In this document: positions 9,169 through 19,473 of the stretch, in pieces
How the letters are laid out: the number at the start of each line of letters is the position of its first letter
Position numbering within the stretch: position 1 is the first letter of the stretch
Assembly: GCA_039090855.1 (NCBI GenBank)
Contig: CM077034.1
Coordinates: forward strand, 14,463,719-14,527,718
Reading direction: 5' to 3'
Length of the DNA: 64,000 bases
DNA from: Macrothele yani
Lineage: Eukaryota; Arthropoda; Arachnida; Araneae; Macrothelidae
Translations under genes and position numbers: made by a program
Notes under the pieces: generated by a model
What the model was told of the DNA's origin: nothing
The model's database searches: none
Seen by the model: the letters and a program-made list of their open reading frames with translations, nothing else

Positions 9169-11215
9169 CATTATCATTCTCAATCATTATCAATCCACTG
9201 CTGGACGAAGCTCTCCCCAAGTTTCCTCCACAACGGTCTGTCTTGTGCCAGTCTCCTCCATGTCACCCCTGCATACTTTCGAATTTCATCCACCCATCTC
9301 CCATGTGGTCTTCTTCTGGGTGTTTTCCTGTCCCTTGGAATCCAATCTAAAATTTCGCCTGTCCATCGATGATCTGTCCTTCTGGCAGTATGTCCAGCCC
9401 ATTGCCATTTCAGGGATTTTACTCTGATCATGATGTCTGTCATTTTTCGGATCCACAAGTTCCTCTTCTTATCTCTCCTGGTTACACCAAGCATGCACCT
9501 CTCCATGCTGCTTTGAGTTGTCTGCAGCCTTTGTATGTCTCTTTTAGTTAAGGTCCACGTCTCTGCACCATACGTAAGCACTGGAAGGATGCATTGATCA
9601 AACACTTTTCTTTTAAGACATACTGGCATATTGATCTTGAAAATTATGCTGTTTCTTCCAAAAGCTCTCCAGGCAAGTTTTGTACGCCGATTAATTTCTT
9701 CACCAATGTGACCCTCACTTGATATCTGCTGTCCAAGATAAACATACGTGTCTGTTATCTCCAGCTTTTCTCCATCAATCGATAAATCTTCATTTTTTGT
9801 AAAAGCATTGAACATCACTTTTGTCTTCTGAAAGTTCATTTTTAATCCCACTTCTTTACTCTTGTCAGCAAGTTCCTGGATCATACTCTGCAGCTCTGAT
9901 GGGGCAGTTGCAAAAATGCCTACGTCATCAGCAAAACGAAGGTGGGTTATATAATCTCCATTAATCTTTATCCCTTTGTTTTCCCAGTTCAGTGATTGAA
10001 AGACATTTTCCAATGTGGCATTAAAGAGCTTCGGAGATATGGTGTCACCTTGTCTCACTCCCTTTCCAATTTTTATGTGTGTTGTATTTTCAAACAGCCG
10101 AATCTTTGCACTTGCATTTTCATAGATGTTATTAATAATATTAATGTATGCATCTTCAATGTCGTAGGATTTCAGAGCCATTGTAACTGCTGATGGTTTC
10201 ACCGAATCAAAGGCTTTTTCATAATCGATAAAAGCCATGCACAATGGAAGTTCATATTCCCTCGCTCTTTCAATTAGTTCTCTCAGTACGTGGATATGAT
10301 CTATTTTCTTGAAAAAGGAGTTCAAGATGAAAAACCCTTCTGCCTCTGCAAACTCAACGAGAGTATTTCCAAGCTGATTTCTGTTGCCGTGACCGAATTT
10401 ACCTACTGAAGTTTCATTCTGTTGCCGTTGCCCTATTTTTGCATTGAAATCTCCCGTAATTATCTTCAAGTTTTGCTTATCTTTATTATTTAGATGACGA
10501 ATTTCCTCATAAAATTCTTCAATTTCTTCTTCAGGATGACTTTTGGTGGGTGCATAAGTTTGAATAATCTGAGCCTTGTATCTTCTCGAGAGTTGGATAA
10601 CGAGTCGTGCAGCTCTGTCAGAGGAACTTTCAACTTCTACAACTTTATCCTTCAGTTTCTTGTTTATTATAAATCCAACACCACTAGTTCTGCCAGTATC
10701 TGTCCCACGATAGTAGAAGAGATGTCCACTTTTCAGTTCAATGAGATCTCCTTTTCTCCTTACCTCACTTAGCCCGACGATGTCCCACTTGATCCTTTGT
10801 AGTTCCTCTTCCAATTCAAGAAGCCTTGAATCAGAAGATAGGGAGCGTCCATTATACGTAGCCAAGGTCAGCATCAGATGGCAGCCTAGTCCGGTCCTCC
10901 GGGGATTCTTAGCACCCTCTGCCTTCATGTCGCACTGGCCGCTGCCTTGGCCAGGTACATTCCAGCTGCCGGAGACTGAGGGCCAAGATTTAAGTCGTAG
11001 AGTCATTTTGGAGGTGTTTGGCCCTAACTCACCACGCTGGCCAAGCGGGTTGGTGAGTGTGGGATAGCATTTCCTCTAATCCCGATGGTATAGTTATACC
11101 GCTATTGGCGGTCGTTAGAGCCCCTTTAGTGGGAACAGGATGCACCACGAGAAGGCGGGGTTGACATTTGTCAAGGAGAGGCTGGGATGTTACGCATCAC
11201 ATGACCTTACATCCC
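9169..11215 (-). mobile_element. RTE-type LINE with internal deletion
   Basis: The minus-strand element runs from a 5' leader (about 11007-11215) to a 3' end of ATGAT-type repeats (9169-9180), as in RTE elements. Flanks carry the TSD CGTATACGTGTAT (9156-9168) and CGTATACGCGTAT (11216-11228), 12 of 13 matching. The preserved leader means it inserted nearly full length; about 1.1 kb of coding sequence is missing inside. Confidence 0.9.
9180..11006 (-). pseudogene. RTE LINE endonuclease-reverse transcriptase, in-frame deletion
   Basis: A 608-codon open frame. The N-terminal part (about residues 45-230) is an AP-like endonuclease with TYN, SEVRRKG, YAPT and GDFNAKIG motifs. At about residue 235 it jumps from FFKK directly to IDHIHVLREL of the reverse transcriptase; the full-length copy at 46-48.8 kb has ~370 more residues here. 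Lost are the endonuclease SDH motif and the first reverse transcriptase motifs. Retained are IDYEKAFDSV, GVRQGDTISP, the catalytic FADD and the C-terminal Trp/Arg-rich region. Compared with other copies it also lacks three residues near the C-terminus. The frame stayed open after the deletion, so the copy is young but defective. Confidence 0.92.
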
Positions 11216-11319
11216 CGTATACGCGTATATATTGCTTTAAATTCGTGCGCAGTCTCCCCTCAAGGAAGGGGTTCAAACCCTGAATCCCCCACCCCTCTGG
11301 TTACGCCATTGAGCTGTAT

Positions 11320-11470
11320 CAAAATTTGAAGCATTGAGCTCCTTAAGCTCTGATAGATGCTCAGGAAAGCTTTCACAAAATTTATCAAAGCAGCTCGAAT
11401 CCAACAAAGCCACGGATTCAAGATACGTAAATATCACCGATTTTAATTCATTGACACAAACTGAAACCAC
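11320..11470 (-). pseudogene. Coding-like fragment interrupted by the hAT insertion
   Basis: The minus-strand frame reads ELKSVIFTYLESVALL and SFPEHLSELKEL up to the hAT TSD. If the hAT is mentally removed, the same frame continues at 9096-9027 (CLKTELKMLYSLDEHK) and reaches a strong donor-like CGGTAAGAG at 9028-9020. The composition looks protein-like, perhaps a hAT-type transposase or a host exon derived from one, but I cannot assign a family. Confidence 0.3.
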
Positions 11471-11683
11471 TCTCGCGAAACACGCGCTGTTAAAGGTGAA
11501 AGCGTAGAGGGACTGAGGTAGTCCGAAGTCTCCGATGGTCCATTCGCCTCCATACGCTCATTCATGTTGTCGTGGAAACGCTAGCAGGCAGTCGTATCGA
11601 AGTTCTTCACATCAGAACAGCGAAGACCTGCTTGCGTTGTGCACTTGGCCATGGCTCGCCCGACATTCTCATAATCGAAAGAA
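11471..11683. other. Gene-free segment
   Basis: A moderately GC-rich stretch without recognisable coding or repeat structure. Confidence 0.4.
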
Positions 11684-13396
11684 GCGAATCCGCTCGTGTT
11701 TTTTTTTCGAACCAAAAATACAGTTGATAATTGACTTTTAATACCGCCGTTGAAAATTGACTTTTATTTGTGTATATATATAATTGACCTTTTATTCTGG
11801 GACGTGTCAACAGGGGGGGGGGAATGCCCCCAGAAATCTAGGTGGAGGGGCAGACTGTATGTTTTGCCCCTCCAGTTTTAGCACCCAAAATAAAAGTTTA
11901 TTTAATTTAACAGAAAAAAAAAAAAAAAAGCTTTCAAATTGTTTAAAAAAAAACACGAAATGCTGGTGATTTTTATAGCATTCTAGCAGTTTTTAATTAG
12001 CATTTTTACCTTTATGATAAAGGAAAGAAAACAAAATAGTTCTGGGAAAAGAACCTTCCCTGTGCTCCTGTTTTTTTATGCTCTGTTCTACTACTGGTCC
12101 GCTCGTGTTTTAAAACCAAAAAAACCCCAAGCGGATTAAGCAAATCCGCTCGGGGTTTTTTCGCACCAAAAATACCGTTGATAATTGACTTTTATTTGTG
12201 TATATATAATTGACTTTCATTCTGGGACGTGTCAACACGACCCCCCCAGAAATCTAGGTGGAGGGGCAGACTGTATGTTTTGCCCCTCCAGTTTTAGCAC
12301 CCAAAATAAAAGTTTATTTAATTTAACAGAAAAAAAAAAAGCTTTCAAATTGTTTAAAAAAAAACAACACGAAATGCTGGTGATTTTTATAGCATTCTAG
12401 CAGTTTTTAATTAGCATTTTTACCTTTATCGTAAAAGAAAAAAGAACAAAATAGTTCTGGGAAAAGAACCTTCCCTGTGCTCCTGTTTTTTTCTGCTCTG
12501 TTCTACTACTGGTCCGCTCGTGTTTTAAAAACCAAAAAAAAAACCCGAGCGGATTAAGGAAATCCGCTAGGGTTTTTTTCGCACCAAAAATACCGTTGAT
12601 AATTGACTTTTATTTGTGTATATATAATTGACTTTCATTCTGGGACGTGTCAACAGGGGGGCAAGAGGGGCGACCGCCCCCCAGAAATCTAGGTGGAGGG
12701 GCAGACTGTGTATGTTTTGCCCCTCCAGTTTTAACACCCAAAATAAGTTTATTTGATTTAACAGAAAAAAAAAAAAAGCTTTCAAATTGTTTAAAAAAAC
12801 AACAAAATTCTGGTGATTTTTATAGCATTCTAGCAGTTTTTAATTAGCATTTTTACCTTTATGGTAAAGGAAAGAAAACAAAATAGTACTGGGAAAAGAA
12901 ATTTCCATGTGCTCCCAATTTTTTCTGCTCTGTTCTACTACTGGTCCGCTCGTGTTTAAAAAAAAAAACCAAAAAAAAAAAAAACCCGAGCGGATTAAGC
13001 AAATCCGCTCGGGTTTTTTTCGCACCAAAAATACCGTTGATAATTGACTTTCATTTGTGTATATATAATTGACTTTCATTCTGGGACGTGTCAACAGGGG
13101 AGGGGGGCAAGAGGGGCGACCGCCTCCCCCAGAAATCTAGGTGGAGGGGCAGACTGTGTATGTTTTGCCCCTCCAGTTTTAACACCCAAAATAAGTTTAT
13201 TTGATTTAACAGAAAAAAAAAAAGCTTTCAAATTGTTTAAAAAAAAAAAAAAACACGAAATGCTGGTGATTTTTATAGCATTCTAGCAGTTTTTAATTAG
13301 CATTTTTACCTTTATGGTAAAGGAAAGAAAACAAAATAGTACTGGGAAAAGAAATTTCCATGTGCTCCTGATTTTTTCTGCTCTGTTCTACAACTG
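11684..13396. repeat. Tandem ~440-bp repeat, four copies, with hairpin junctions
   Basis: The landmark ACCAAAAATAC occurs at 11711, 12165, 12583 and 13024, giving periods of 454, 418 and 441 bp. Each unit contains ATAATTGACTTTTATTTGTG, a G/C-run pair around a short spacer, a block starting AGAAATCTAGGTGGAGGGG, and AAATGCTGGTG. Units are joined by a strong inverted repeat, for example AAACCCGAGCGGATT and AATCCGCTCGGGTTT at about 12982-13018. Homopolymers differ in length among copies. It may be a multimer of a small DNA transposon. Confidence 0.9.
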
Positions 13397-13655
13397 GTTA
13401 ATGGTTGGGGGTTGGAAGAGTGAGGGAGAATGATCCTACACAAATACAACAACAAATAGTTGTGTGAATGTGTGTACAGGGAGTCAGAGACAGTCCACTT
13501 CATTTTTCTTTTTGCATTCAAGTTCAAATGATTTTGAAATATGTTCTATGCGTATATTCCCAATGGGGTAGTAGGGGCTTGAACAAATTAGTGTTGTATT
13601 ATCGCCATTCAAACATCCCTAGCTCAATCCATCAATCGGCAAGACAAAAACGGCA
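13397..13655. other. Gene-free segment
   Basis: Unremarkable sequence between the tandem array and the PLE remnants; nothing was recognised. Confidence 0.4.
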
Positions 13656-13659
13656 AGTG

Positions 13660-14143
13660 TGCAGATTAGTATATAGGTTCTCAAAATCATAACTATTAAT
13701 ATCTAAGGGATTTACTTCGAGTATAGTGGAAATTACTTCTGCATTATTATTAATTATCCCAAAATCTCTGTACTTCAAATTAGTACAGTTACTAATGTGT
13801 TTCAAGACCTTCCTCAAGATGTCTTCAAAAGCAAGATCAATTTTCTTTTTATGACTCTCAACTCCACTAGCTATGAATCTGAACTTCACTGGATCTTTAT
13901 GAAACTTTAACAGTTGCAAAAAGAAAGGGAAATTAGGGCTCATGTCTTCTCATTTGTGGAATTTTAAGTTTCTTGAAGAATGCCTTAAAACGATTTTCTA
14001 ACTGCTTGGTAGAATAACTTACGGGCTCGTAGGTTACTCTATTATTGAGTTCCATGGTTAACAATTCAAAATAGAATTTCTTACAGATAATTGCAAAATT
14101 ATTGCTAGCTTTATCCGTAGTGGTAAAAATAAATAGGTCTTGT
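13660..14143 (-). pseudogene. Penelope-like element: detached N-terminal reverse transcriptase block
   Basis: Minus-strand frames read DKASNNFAIICKKFYFE (about 14070-14120), then KFHKDPVKFRFIASG (about 13860-13905), then YDFENLYTNL (about 13655-13685). These are the first reverse transcriptase motifs of PLEs. A frameshift splits the block near 13940-13960. Its 5' edge, reading LQDL at 14143-14133, equals the point where the neighbouring PLE (14170-15820) loses its sequence. It therefore supplies the block missing from that element, displaced to its 3' side. Confidence 0.75.
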
Positions 14144-14168
14144 ATTAATAATCTAAAGCAACTTATGG
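14144..14168 (+). repeat. 25-bp snippet of the PLE in inverted orientation
   Basis: ATTAATAATCTAAAGCAACT plus TATGG on the plus strand here equals the minus strand at 15458-15482, inside the neighbouring PLE next to its deletion point. It sits exactly between that element's 3' end and the detached reverse transcriptase block. Confidence 0.8.
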
Positions 14169-14169
14169 G

Positions 14170-15820
14170 AATTTACTAGGAAATTTTTTCATTTATAGCA
14201 AATTTTCGGAGAAAACTCTTCTCCTTCTTCAGGCTCTCTTGTTGTTGTCAGTTTTTGCTTGTCACTATCATGGTTACGGTTTACCTTGACGGTTACGGTT
14301 AACCTTGACGGTTTAGGTTATTTTTCAACAAATCCTGCCAGATGTTAGGCAGGGAAAATCCTTTGCAGTCATTGATGATGGAATTTTGATTTTTCTCAAT
14401 CTCTATTCCTTCTTTCAGTTTTCTTTTTGGAAATTGCTTTGGAAACTGATTACTTTAAGGGAATTCCAATCCATGCTGTGCCCAGTTTCTCTAACATGCC
14501 TATCTAATCCAGTCTTGTTGGAGCAATTTTTTATAGCTGCTTTATGCTCAGCTATACGAGTTTCTAGTCTGCGACCTGTTTCACCTATGTAAGATAGTCC
14601 ACAACTACAATTTACTTCATAAACTACTCCTTGCATTTTTAAAATATCTTCTTCTCTTTGAACTATTTTAGGGAAAAATTTTTTAACTTTGTTCTCTAAA
14701 CTTGGAGCTAGCCTAATATTGTATTTTTTACTAATTCTCTTTAAAGCCTCAAATAAACCTTTGTGATAAGAAATTTTTCTAGTGAATTTTACTTGTTGCT
14801 TTTGTGGGTTCTTCGTACCATTAAAATTCAGAAGCTTCTCAATTTCTTCTTTAGGATAGTTATTTTCTGCAAGTATGACTTTAAGCTCTTCTTTATGGGC
14901 TTCTTTTTTATCTGCAGTAGAAACTATTTTATTAATTTTTTCTAAAAAACTGACTTGCTACATTTTTCTTAATAGAAACTGGGTGATACGAATTGAAATC
15001 CAGTAGTCTTTTAGTATTCATTGGTTTTTTATACCAACTAGTGAGGAATTTTTCATCTTCATAATAGATAGTAATATCTAAGAAGTTTATTCTTCTTTTC
15101 TTTTTTGAAGTTCAATAGTGAACTTAAGGGAATCATCTAATTCATTGAATGAGTCTAGAATTCTTTCTGGAACAATTTCTGAGCTATCTATTATAAATAA
15201 GATGTCATCCATGTATCTGCTATATAAGCAGAAGTATGTGGGTTGTACTAGTATCTTTTCTTCTAGTTTTCCCACATAATAGTTAGCTAAGAGTGGGGAG
15301 AGTGAGGAGCCCATAGCTAGCCCCGATTTTTGAATGAAGAAAGTTTTCCCAAATTGAAAGTAGTTGTTCTGCAAAGAGAAAGTAAGCATTTCAAAAATTC
15401 CTACTAATATGTTTTTTTCCTTGTTGTGAAAAACTATTAGGTCTCCCAAGTCTTCCGCCATAAGTTGCTTTAGATTATTAATTCAATTAAACTAGGAAGC
15501 CATTTCTCAATATGAGCTTTATTCAAAGAATTAGGTCTTGTAGTTTGGGGAGTGACCTTTTAGCATCTCCAGAGAAAAATAGATTTCTATCAAAAGTCAA
15601 GACCTGCCAACTCATTAGTGAAGCTATTGATTACATTATATTTCCATTCTGCGAAGGCCTCAATAAGCTGATTGGATGTTAAACTGGTTTTTATAATGTA
15701 CCTATTAACATCTTGAGTGAAGCTCTCAAGAATCCTCTCTTTGGAGATTTGGAAGGAAGGTCTAAATTTAGAACCATACTCTAATAAATTCCTGAGCTTG
15801 TCATTTTCGACAAAACTCAA
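14170..15820 (-). pseudogene. Penelope-like element, nearly full, reverse transcriptase core deleted
   Basis: Read on the minus strand: an N-terminal segment (15820-15590, with LLEYGSKFRPSF); a junction at about 15531 where the first reverse transcriptase motifs are missing; the palm with GLAMGSSLSPLLANYY and the catalytic YMDD (15461-15087); a linker with NFLDITIYY-like and WYKKPMNTKRLLDF stretches (about 15086-14980); a Lys-rich linker; and a GIY-YIG nuclease (14636-14415) with GVVYEV, CSCGLSYIGETGRRLETRIAEH and a Cys pair. Several frameshifts and the deletion make it inactive. The 3' region ends near 14170. Confidence 0.88.
14204..14232 (-). ncRNA. Hammerhead-core-like motif at PLE 3' end
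   Basis: The minus strand reads CTGAAGA, one A, a perfect 6-bp stem GGAGAA/TTCTCC around GAGTT, then GAAA. Order and spacing mimic the hammerhead core, as in the first PLE. Stems I and III were not found. Confidence 0.38.
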
Positions 15821-16451
15821 GCTACCAGTTATATAATATGCTTGTAATTCTTATCATAGTGAACTGTGTCTTTATGTTCATCACAAGAACATGCAGTAAC
15901 TACAGGTATGGAACTCGAATAATTAACCTACCACTGATGATGGCTATAAATTGTAGCAGAAACTAGTTTGGTGCTTCGCATTCGGGAGATTTGTATGTTT
16001 GTATTTTCTTTTTCAAGATTGTTTATTTTTGAGGTTTTGAAAAAAGTATAATTCATCTTTGGTTTTCATTATGTATCAGGATGCTTCGCGGTCAAGATAG
16101 TCTCCTCTTCAGGATTGTAGTTCGTTTTAAAAAAATTCAACAAGGTTTTAATTCAGTTTCTTATTTCATCGATGTTAAAGGATTTTTTTGCATTGTAAAA
16201 AATTCATCTTGTTTAATTTTATCTGGCGCAGATTTTACAATATCATGAATTTTAACTTCACAATTGAAAGAATTCACATTCTTGGATGACGCACATATGA
16301 AGCACCTACAGCCACTATAAATATTGTAAGTATAGATACTTATTATTATTATACTTGACTTCAATTGCCAATACTACGTTAATGTCCTTTTGCAAACTCC
16401 CGATAGCTGAACTTGTATAACGTGTGAAACAGTATTTACAGACATTTAATG
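15821..16451. other. PLE 3'-end remnants, no gene
   Basis: Two opposite-strand PLE-terminus-like motifs lie here, at 15934-15963 (+) and 16083-16112 (-). A Cys-containing minus-strand stretch at 16260-16320 (GCRCFICAS) might be a scrap of a PLE linker. The segment is AT-rich and frame-broken. Confidence 0.4.
15934..15963 (+). ncRNA. Hammerhead-core-like motif, canonical core order
   Basis: CTGATGA, a stem TGGCTA with TAGCA (one bulged G), then GAAAC. This has the best core of those in the window. It is on the strand opposite to the neighbouring PLE coding remnants, implying another, plus-strand PLE 3' end here. Confidence 0.4.
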
Positions 16452-17300
16452 TCAACCGAATTTGAATATCGTAGCCACGTAAAAAGTATGTTCATCGCAA
16501 CTTAGCGAAAATTGAACAACGATATATATCGAATAATTAAGTTTGTAGTTTTTAACTATTGACCCTAAGGTCTTAACATATTTAAAACTTACAATAGACT
16601 GGTGCCTGTGGATGGGGAAAAAAATTGAATTATTGTAGAACAGCTTCCTAACATTGAGATGATCATAGGTTTTATTTAGAAACCTGATGGTCACATAATT
16701 ACTGGAAATTTCTTTAAGAGAAATTTTATCTTTAAGAATATGCTTAAGAATGTCTAGAACCAAAGCAAAAACATGCTTATCAACATGGTTAGCTGTTTCT
16801 TTCCAGAATTTGAAAAAACTTTTAAGGACAGAGTGCTTGAAGGACTTGAGAATTTTGTAAGTATTTTTTAACAAAACTAGTATCATTTTTAAAACTTTCC
16901 AGAGTTATTTGCAAGTTAGCAAAATCAACCTTGCTGGAAGTGCGAAATAACCTCTGTCCTCTATTACCTCTAGTGCAGCTCTTGTTGGTAACAAGAAAGA
17001 AGAGTTCACGTATAGAAAATTTATGCGAATTATGCTTATTGTCAGAAAGAGTGGAATTAAGACCATAGGGATAAAGAGTCTGATGCTGCAAAATTTCAAG
17101 GGATTCAGTTTCAAGTCAAGCATAGAGGTCAGGGATAATATGCAGTACCTCTATTTTCACTTTGTCAAAACCATGATTATGGAAATGCTCTAATTCAAAG
17201 GTAGAGTACTAGCTAGCATTAGTGGAGGGGTTCACACCAGAAGTAGAGAACTTGTTAACTTAGAGACCTGTGACCATTTATTCTAAGATGAAGTGGAAAT
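16452..17300 (-). pseudogene. C-terminal region of a second type of Penelope-like element
   Basis: The minus-strand frame reads LRINGHRS near 17290, then FELEHFHNHGFDKVKIEV, then a stop-containing ETESLEILQ leading into TLYPYGLN (about 17070). This is the distal GIY-YIG part, with the expected closing P-Y-G-L-N. A further domain follows (17045-16452) with NKSCTRGNRG and, after a frameshift, RHQSIVSFKYVKTLGS near 16550-16610. That long extension after the nuclease is absent from the other two PLEs here, so this is a distinct family. Several stops and frameshifts are present. Family assignment rests on my memory of such extended PLE proteins. Confidence 0.6.
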
Positions 17301-17573
17301 ATTGATGTTACCGATCCGAGCGGCTGTTTATTTTGGAATTAACAAGTTCATAAAAAGCTGAACCAGATTTCAAATTATCCAAGTTTAGCTATGGTGGTTT
17401 TTGGGGTTTTTGAAATTCGGGTAAAGTCGAACCCACTTAATGGATCATATCAATAGTAGAATATCCCGCTTAAAAGAATAAAATTCCTGTGTTCCAAACT
17501 GCAACCTTTGTACATACGTAATGAAAAACACTCTGGTTAATAGAATAGGAACATTAGATTAATCCTAGTTATT
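17301..17573. other. Gene-free AT-rich DNA
   Basis: Nothing recognisable; it precedes the nested transposon pair. Confidence 0.4.
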
Positions 17574-17580
17574 GGAATTA

Positions 17581-19359
17581 CAGGGTTCCCACTCAACCTG
17601 GAAAACGCCGCCCGGTGGCGCACTGGCCTAAGGCGTTGGCCTCTGATCATTCGTCCGTAAGGGGTCCGGGTTTGAATCCCGGTCAGGCATGGATGTTGTG
17701 TTTGTCTTACGGCACTGGCTCTCTCCCTTCCCTGGAACCAGTGACACTAAATTAGGGACGGGCGACTGCTTATAGCCCATTGAGTTGCTCACGGTGGTCG
17801 TTAAACCTCCAATCAATCAATGAATGGATGTTGTGTTTGTCTTACAGCACTGGCTCTCTCCCTTCCCTGGAACCAGTGACCCTAAATTAGGGACGGGCGA
17901 CTGCTTATAGCCCATTGAGTTGCTCACGGTGGTCGTTAAACCTCCAATCAATCAATGAATGGATGTTGTGTTTGTCTTACGGCACTGGCTCTCTCCTTCC
18001 CTGGAACCAGTGACCCTAAATTAGGGACGGACGACTGCTTATAGCCCATTGAGTTGCTCACGGTGGTCGTTAAACCTCCAATCAATCAATGAATGGATGT
18101 TGTGTTTGTCTTACGGCACTGGCTCTCTCCCTTCCCTGGAACCAGTGACCCTAAATTAGGGACGGGCGACTGCTTATAGCCCATTGAGTTGCTCACGGTG
18201 GTCGTTAAACCTCCAATCAATCAATGAATGGATGTTGTGTTTGTCTTACGGCACTGGCTCTCTCCCTTCCCTGGAACCAGTGACCCTAAATTAGGGACGG
18301 GCGACTGCTTATAGCCCATTGAGTTGCTCACGGTGGTCGTTAAACCTCCAATCAATCAATGAATGGATGTTGTGTTTGTCTTACGGCACTGGCTCTCTCC
18401 CTTCCCTGGAACCAGTGACCCTAAATTAGGGACGGGCGACTGCTTATAGCCCATTGAGTTGCTCACGGTGGTCGTTAAACCTCCAATCAAGAACAAGAAC
18501 AAGCAACCTGGAAAACAGGGAAAACCTGGAATTCTCAGGGAATTTGAAAATGGTTCCAAAAATCAGGGAAAACTGAGGGAAAATTACCCTTTTTTGTAAA
18601 AGTCAGGGAAACCTCAGGGAAAAAAATATCCCCCACCCCCTTTTTTGTAAAAATTAATGAATACTTTATTTTGCCAAAAAAACTTATTTTTTCAAGATTT
18701 CAAACTTTTGCTTGCAATTACTGCCTGCCTAGAATTTGGTAGATCTTACATTCAGTTATATTAAGTATTTCCTTTATTTTTTAAAAAAAGGTGCAAAATT
18801 GGATTTTTAAAATTGCCAGTTTATTCAGCTTTTGTTCAATTTCTGCAGGCAGTTGTTATAACATGAAACAATTAGGCACAATGGCTCCTGCTTAAAGAAA
18901 CACTTCACAAGAGAACTAACCAAATGATGGATCAAAGTCCTTTGTCTGTTGGTTCTCTCGAAACATGTTTCTTTGAACAGAGCCATTCCATCATTAAGCT
19001 TAGCTGTATTGTGTTATAGAAAAACTGAAACTATTCAACTGACAGATTTTTTCTTACATATGACCTGTTTCTATGGGAATGTATTTACAAGTTCCGTGTC
19101 CGGGTAGTATTCACAAAAGTTCACAAAACTTTGGTACAGAAAATAATGTGCACAGTTAGTTGTTATTAATGAAAAGCAGGTAATTTTATAAAGACAAATT
19201 ACTTAAGAATTTACAAGTGTGCTTTGGTGAGAAAAATGAATGGAATGGAATGAAATGTAACAATTCTTTGCAACATGCCACTCTGGAAAACTTTAAAAAC
19301 CACCTGGAGAACCTGGAAAAGTCAGGGAATTTTTTTATTACTTTTGAGTGGGAACCCTG
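17581..19359. mobile_element. DNA transposon E1 (hAT-like MITE), copy 1
   Basis: Perfect 16-bp TIRs CAGGGTTCCCACTCAA (17581-17596) and TTGAGTGGGAACCCTG (19344-19359). Flanks are AATTA on both sides (17576-17580, 19360-19364), a 5-bp TSD. Subterminal CTGGAAAA/CAGGGAA repeats are typical of widespread hAT-like MITEs. No transposase is encoded. A multi-body SINE is inserted near the left TIR. Copy 2 is at 29511-30968. Confidence 0.88.
17607..18503 (+). mobile_element. SINE family A with six tandem 3' bodies
   Basis: One tRNA head (variant AAGGCGTTGG) is followed by six copies of the body. GGATGTTGTGTTTG recurs at 17691, 17826, 17961, 18095, 18230 and 18365. The whole structure is flanked by a perfect 13-bp TSD, CAACCTGGAAAAC (17594-17606, 18504-18516), whose target is transposon E1. 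The tail is AAGAACAAG-like rather than pure A. Confidence 0.95.
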
Positions 19360-19473
19360 AATTAGTGTTCTCCCTAGATTTTTTTACAGCTAGGTGGCAA
19401 GTAATTTTAGCTGTGTGGTACTTTTAACGACCCCTTCTCCAATAATAATAATAATAATAAAAAAAAAAAAAAA

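Larger units (their letters stand above)
9097..11311. mobile_element. hAT-type non-autonomous transposon hosting a LINE
   Basis: The left end begins CAGTGGCATAGCCAG and the right end finishes CTGGTTACGCCATTG, which are inverted versions of each other. A perfect 8-bp TSD, AGCTGTAT, lies at 9089-9096 and 11312-11319, the length typical of hAT. Without the internal LINE (9169-11215) the element would be only about 150 bp, a MITE. Confidence 0.82.

Noticed and set aside
12120..13020. Rho-independent terminators
   Set aside because: The GC hairpins followed by T runs look like bacterial terminators, but they are repeat-unit borders in eukaryotic DNA without genes upstream.
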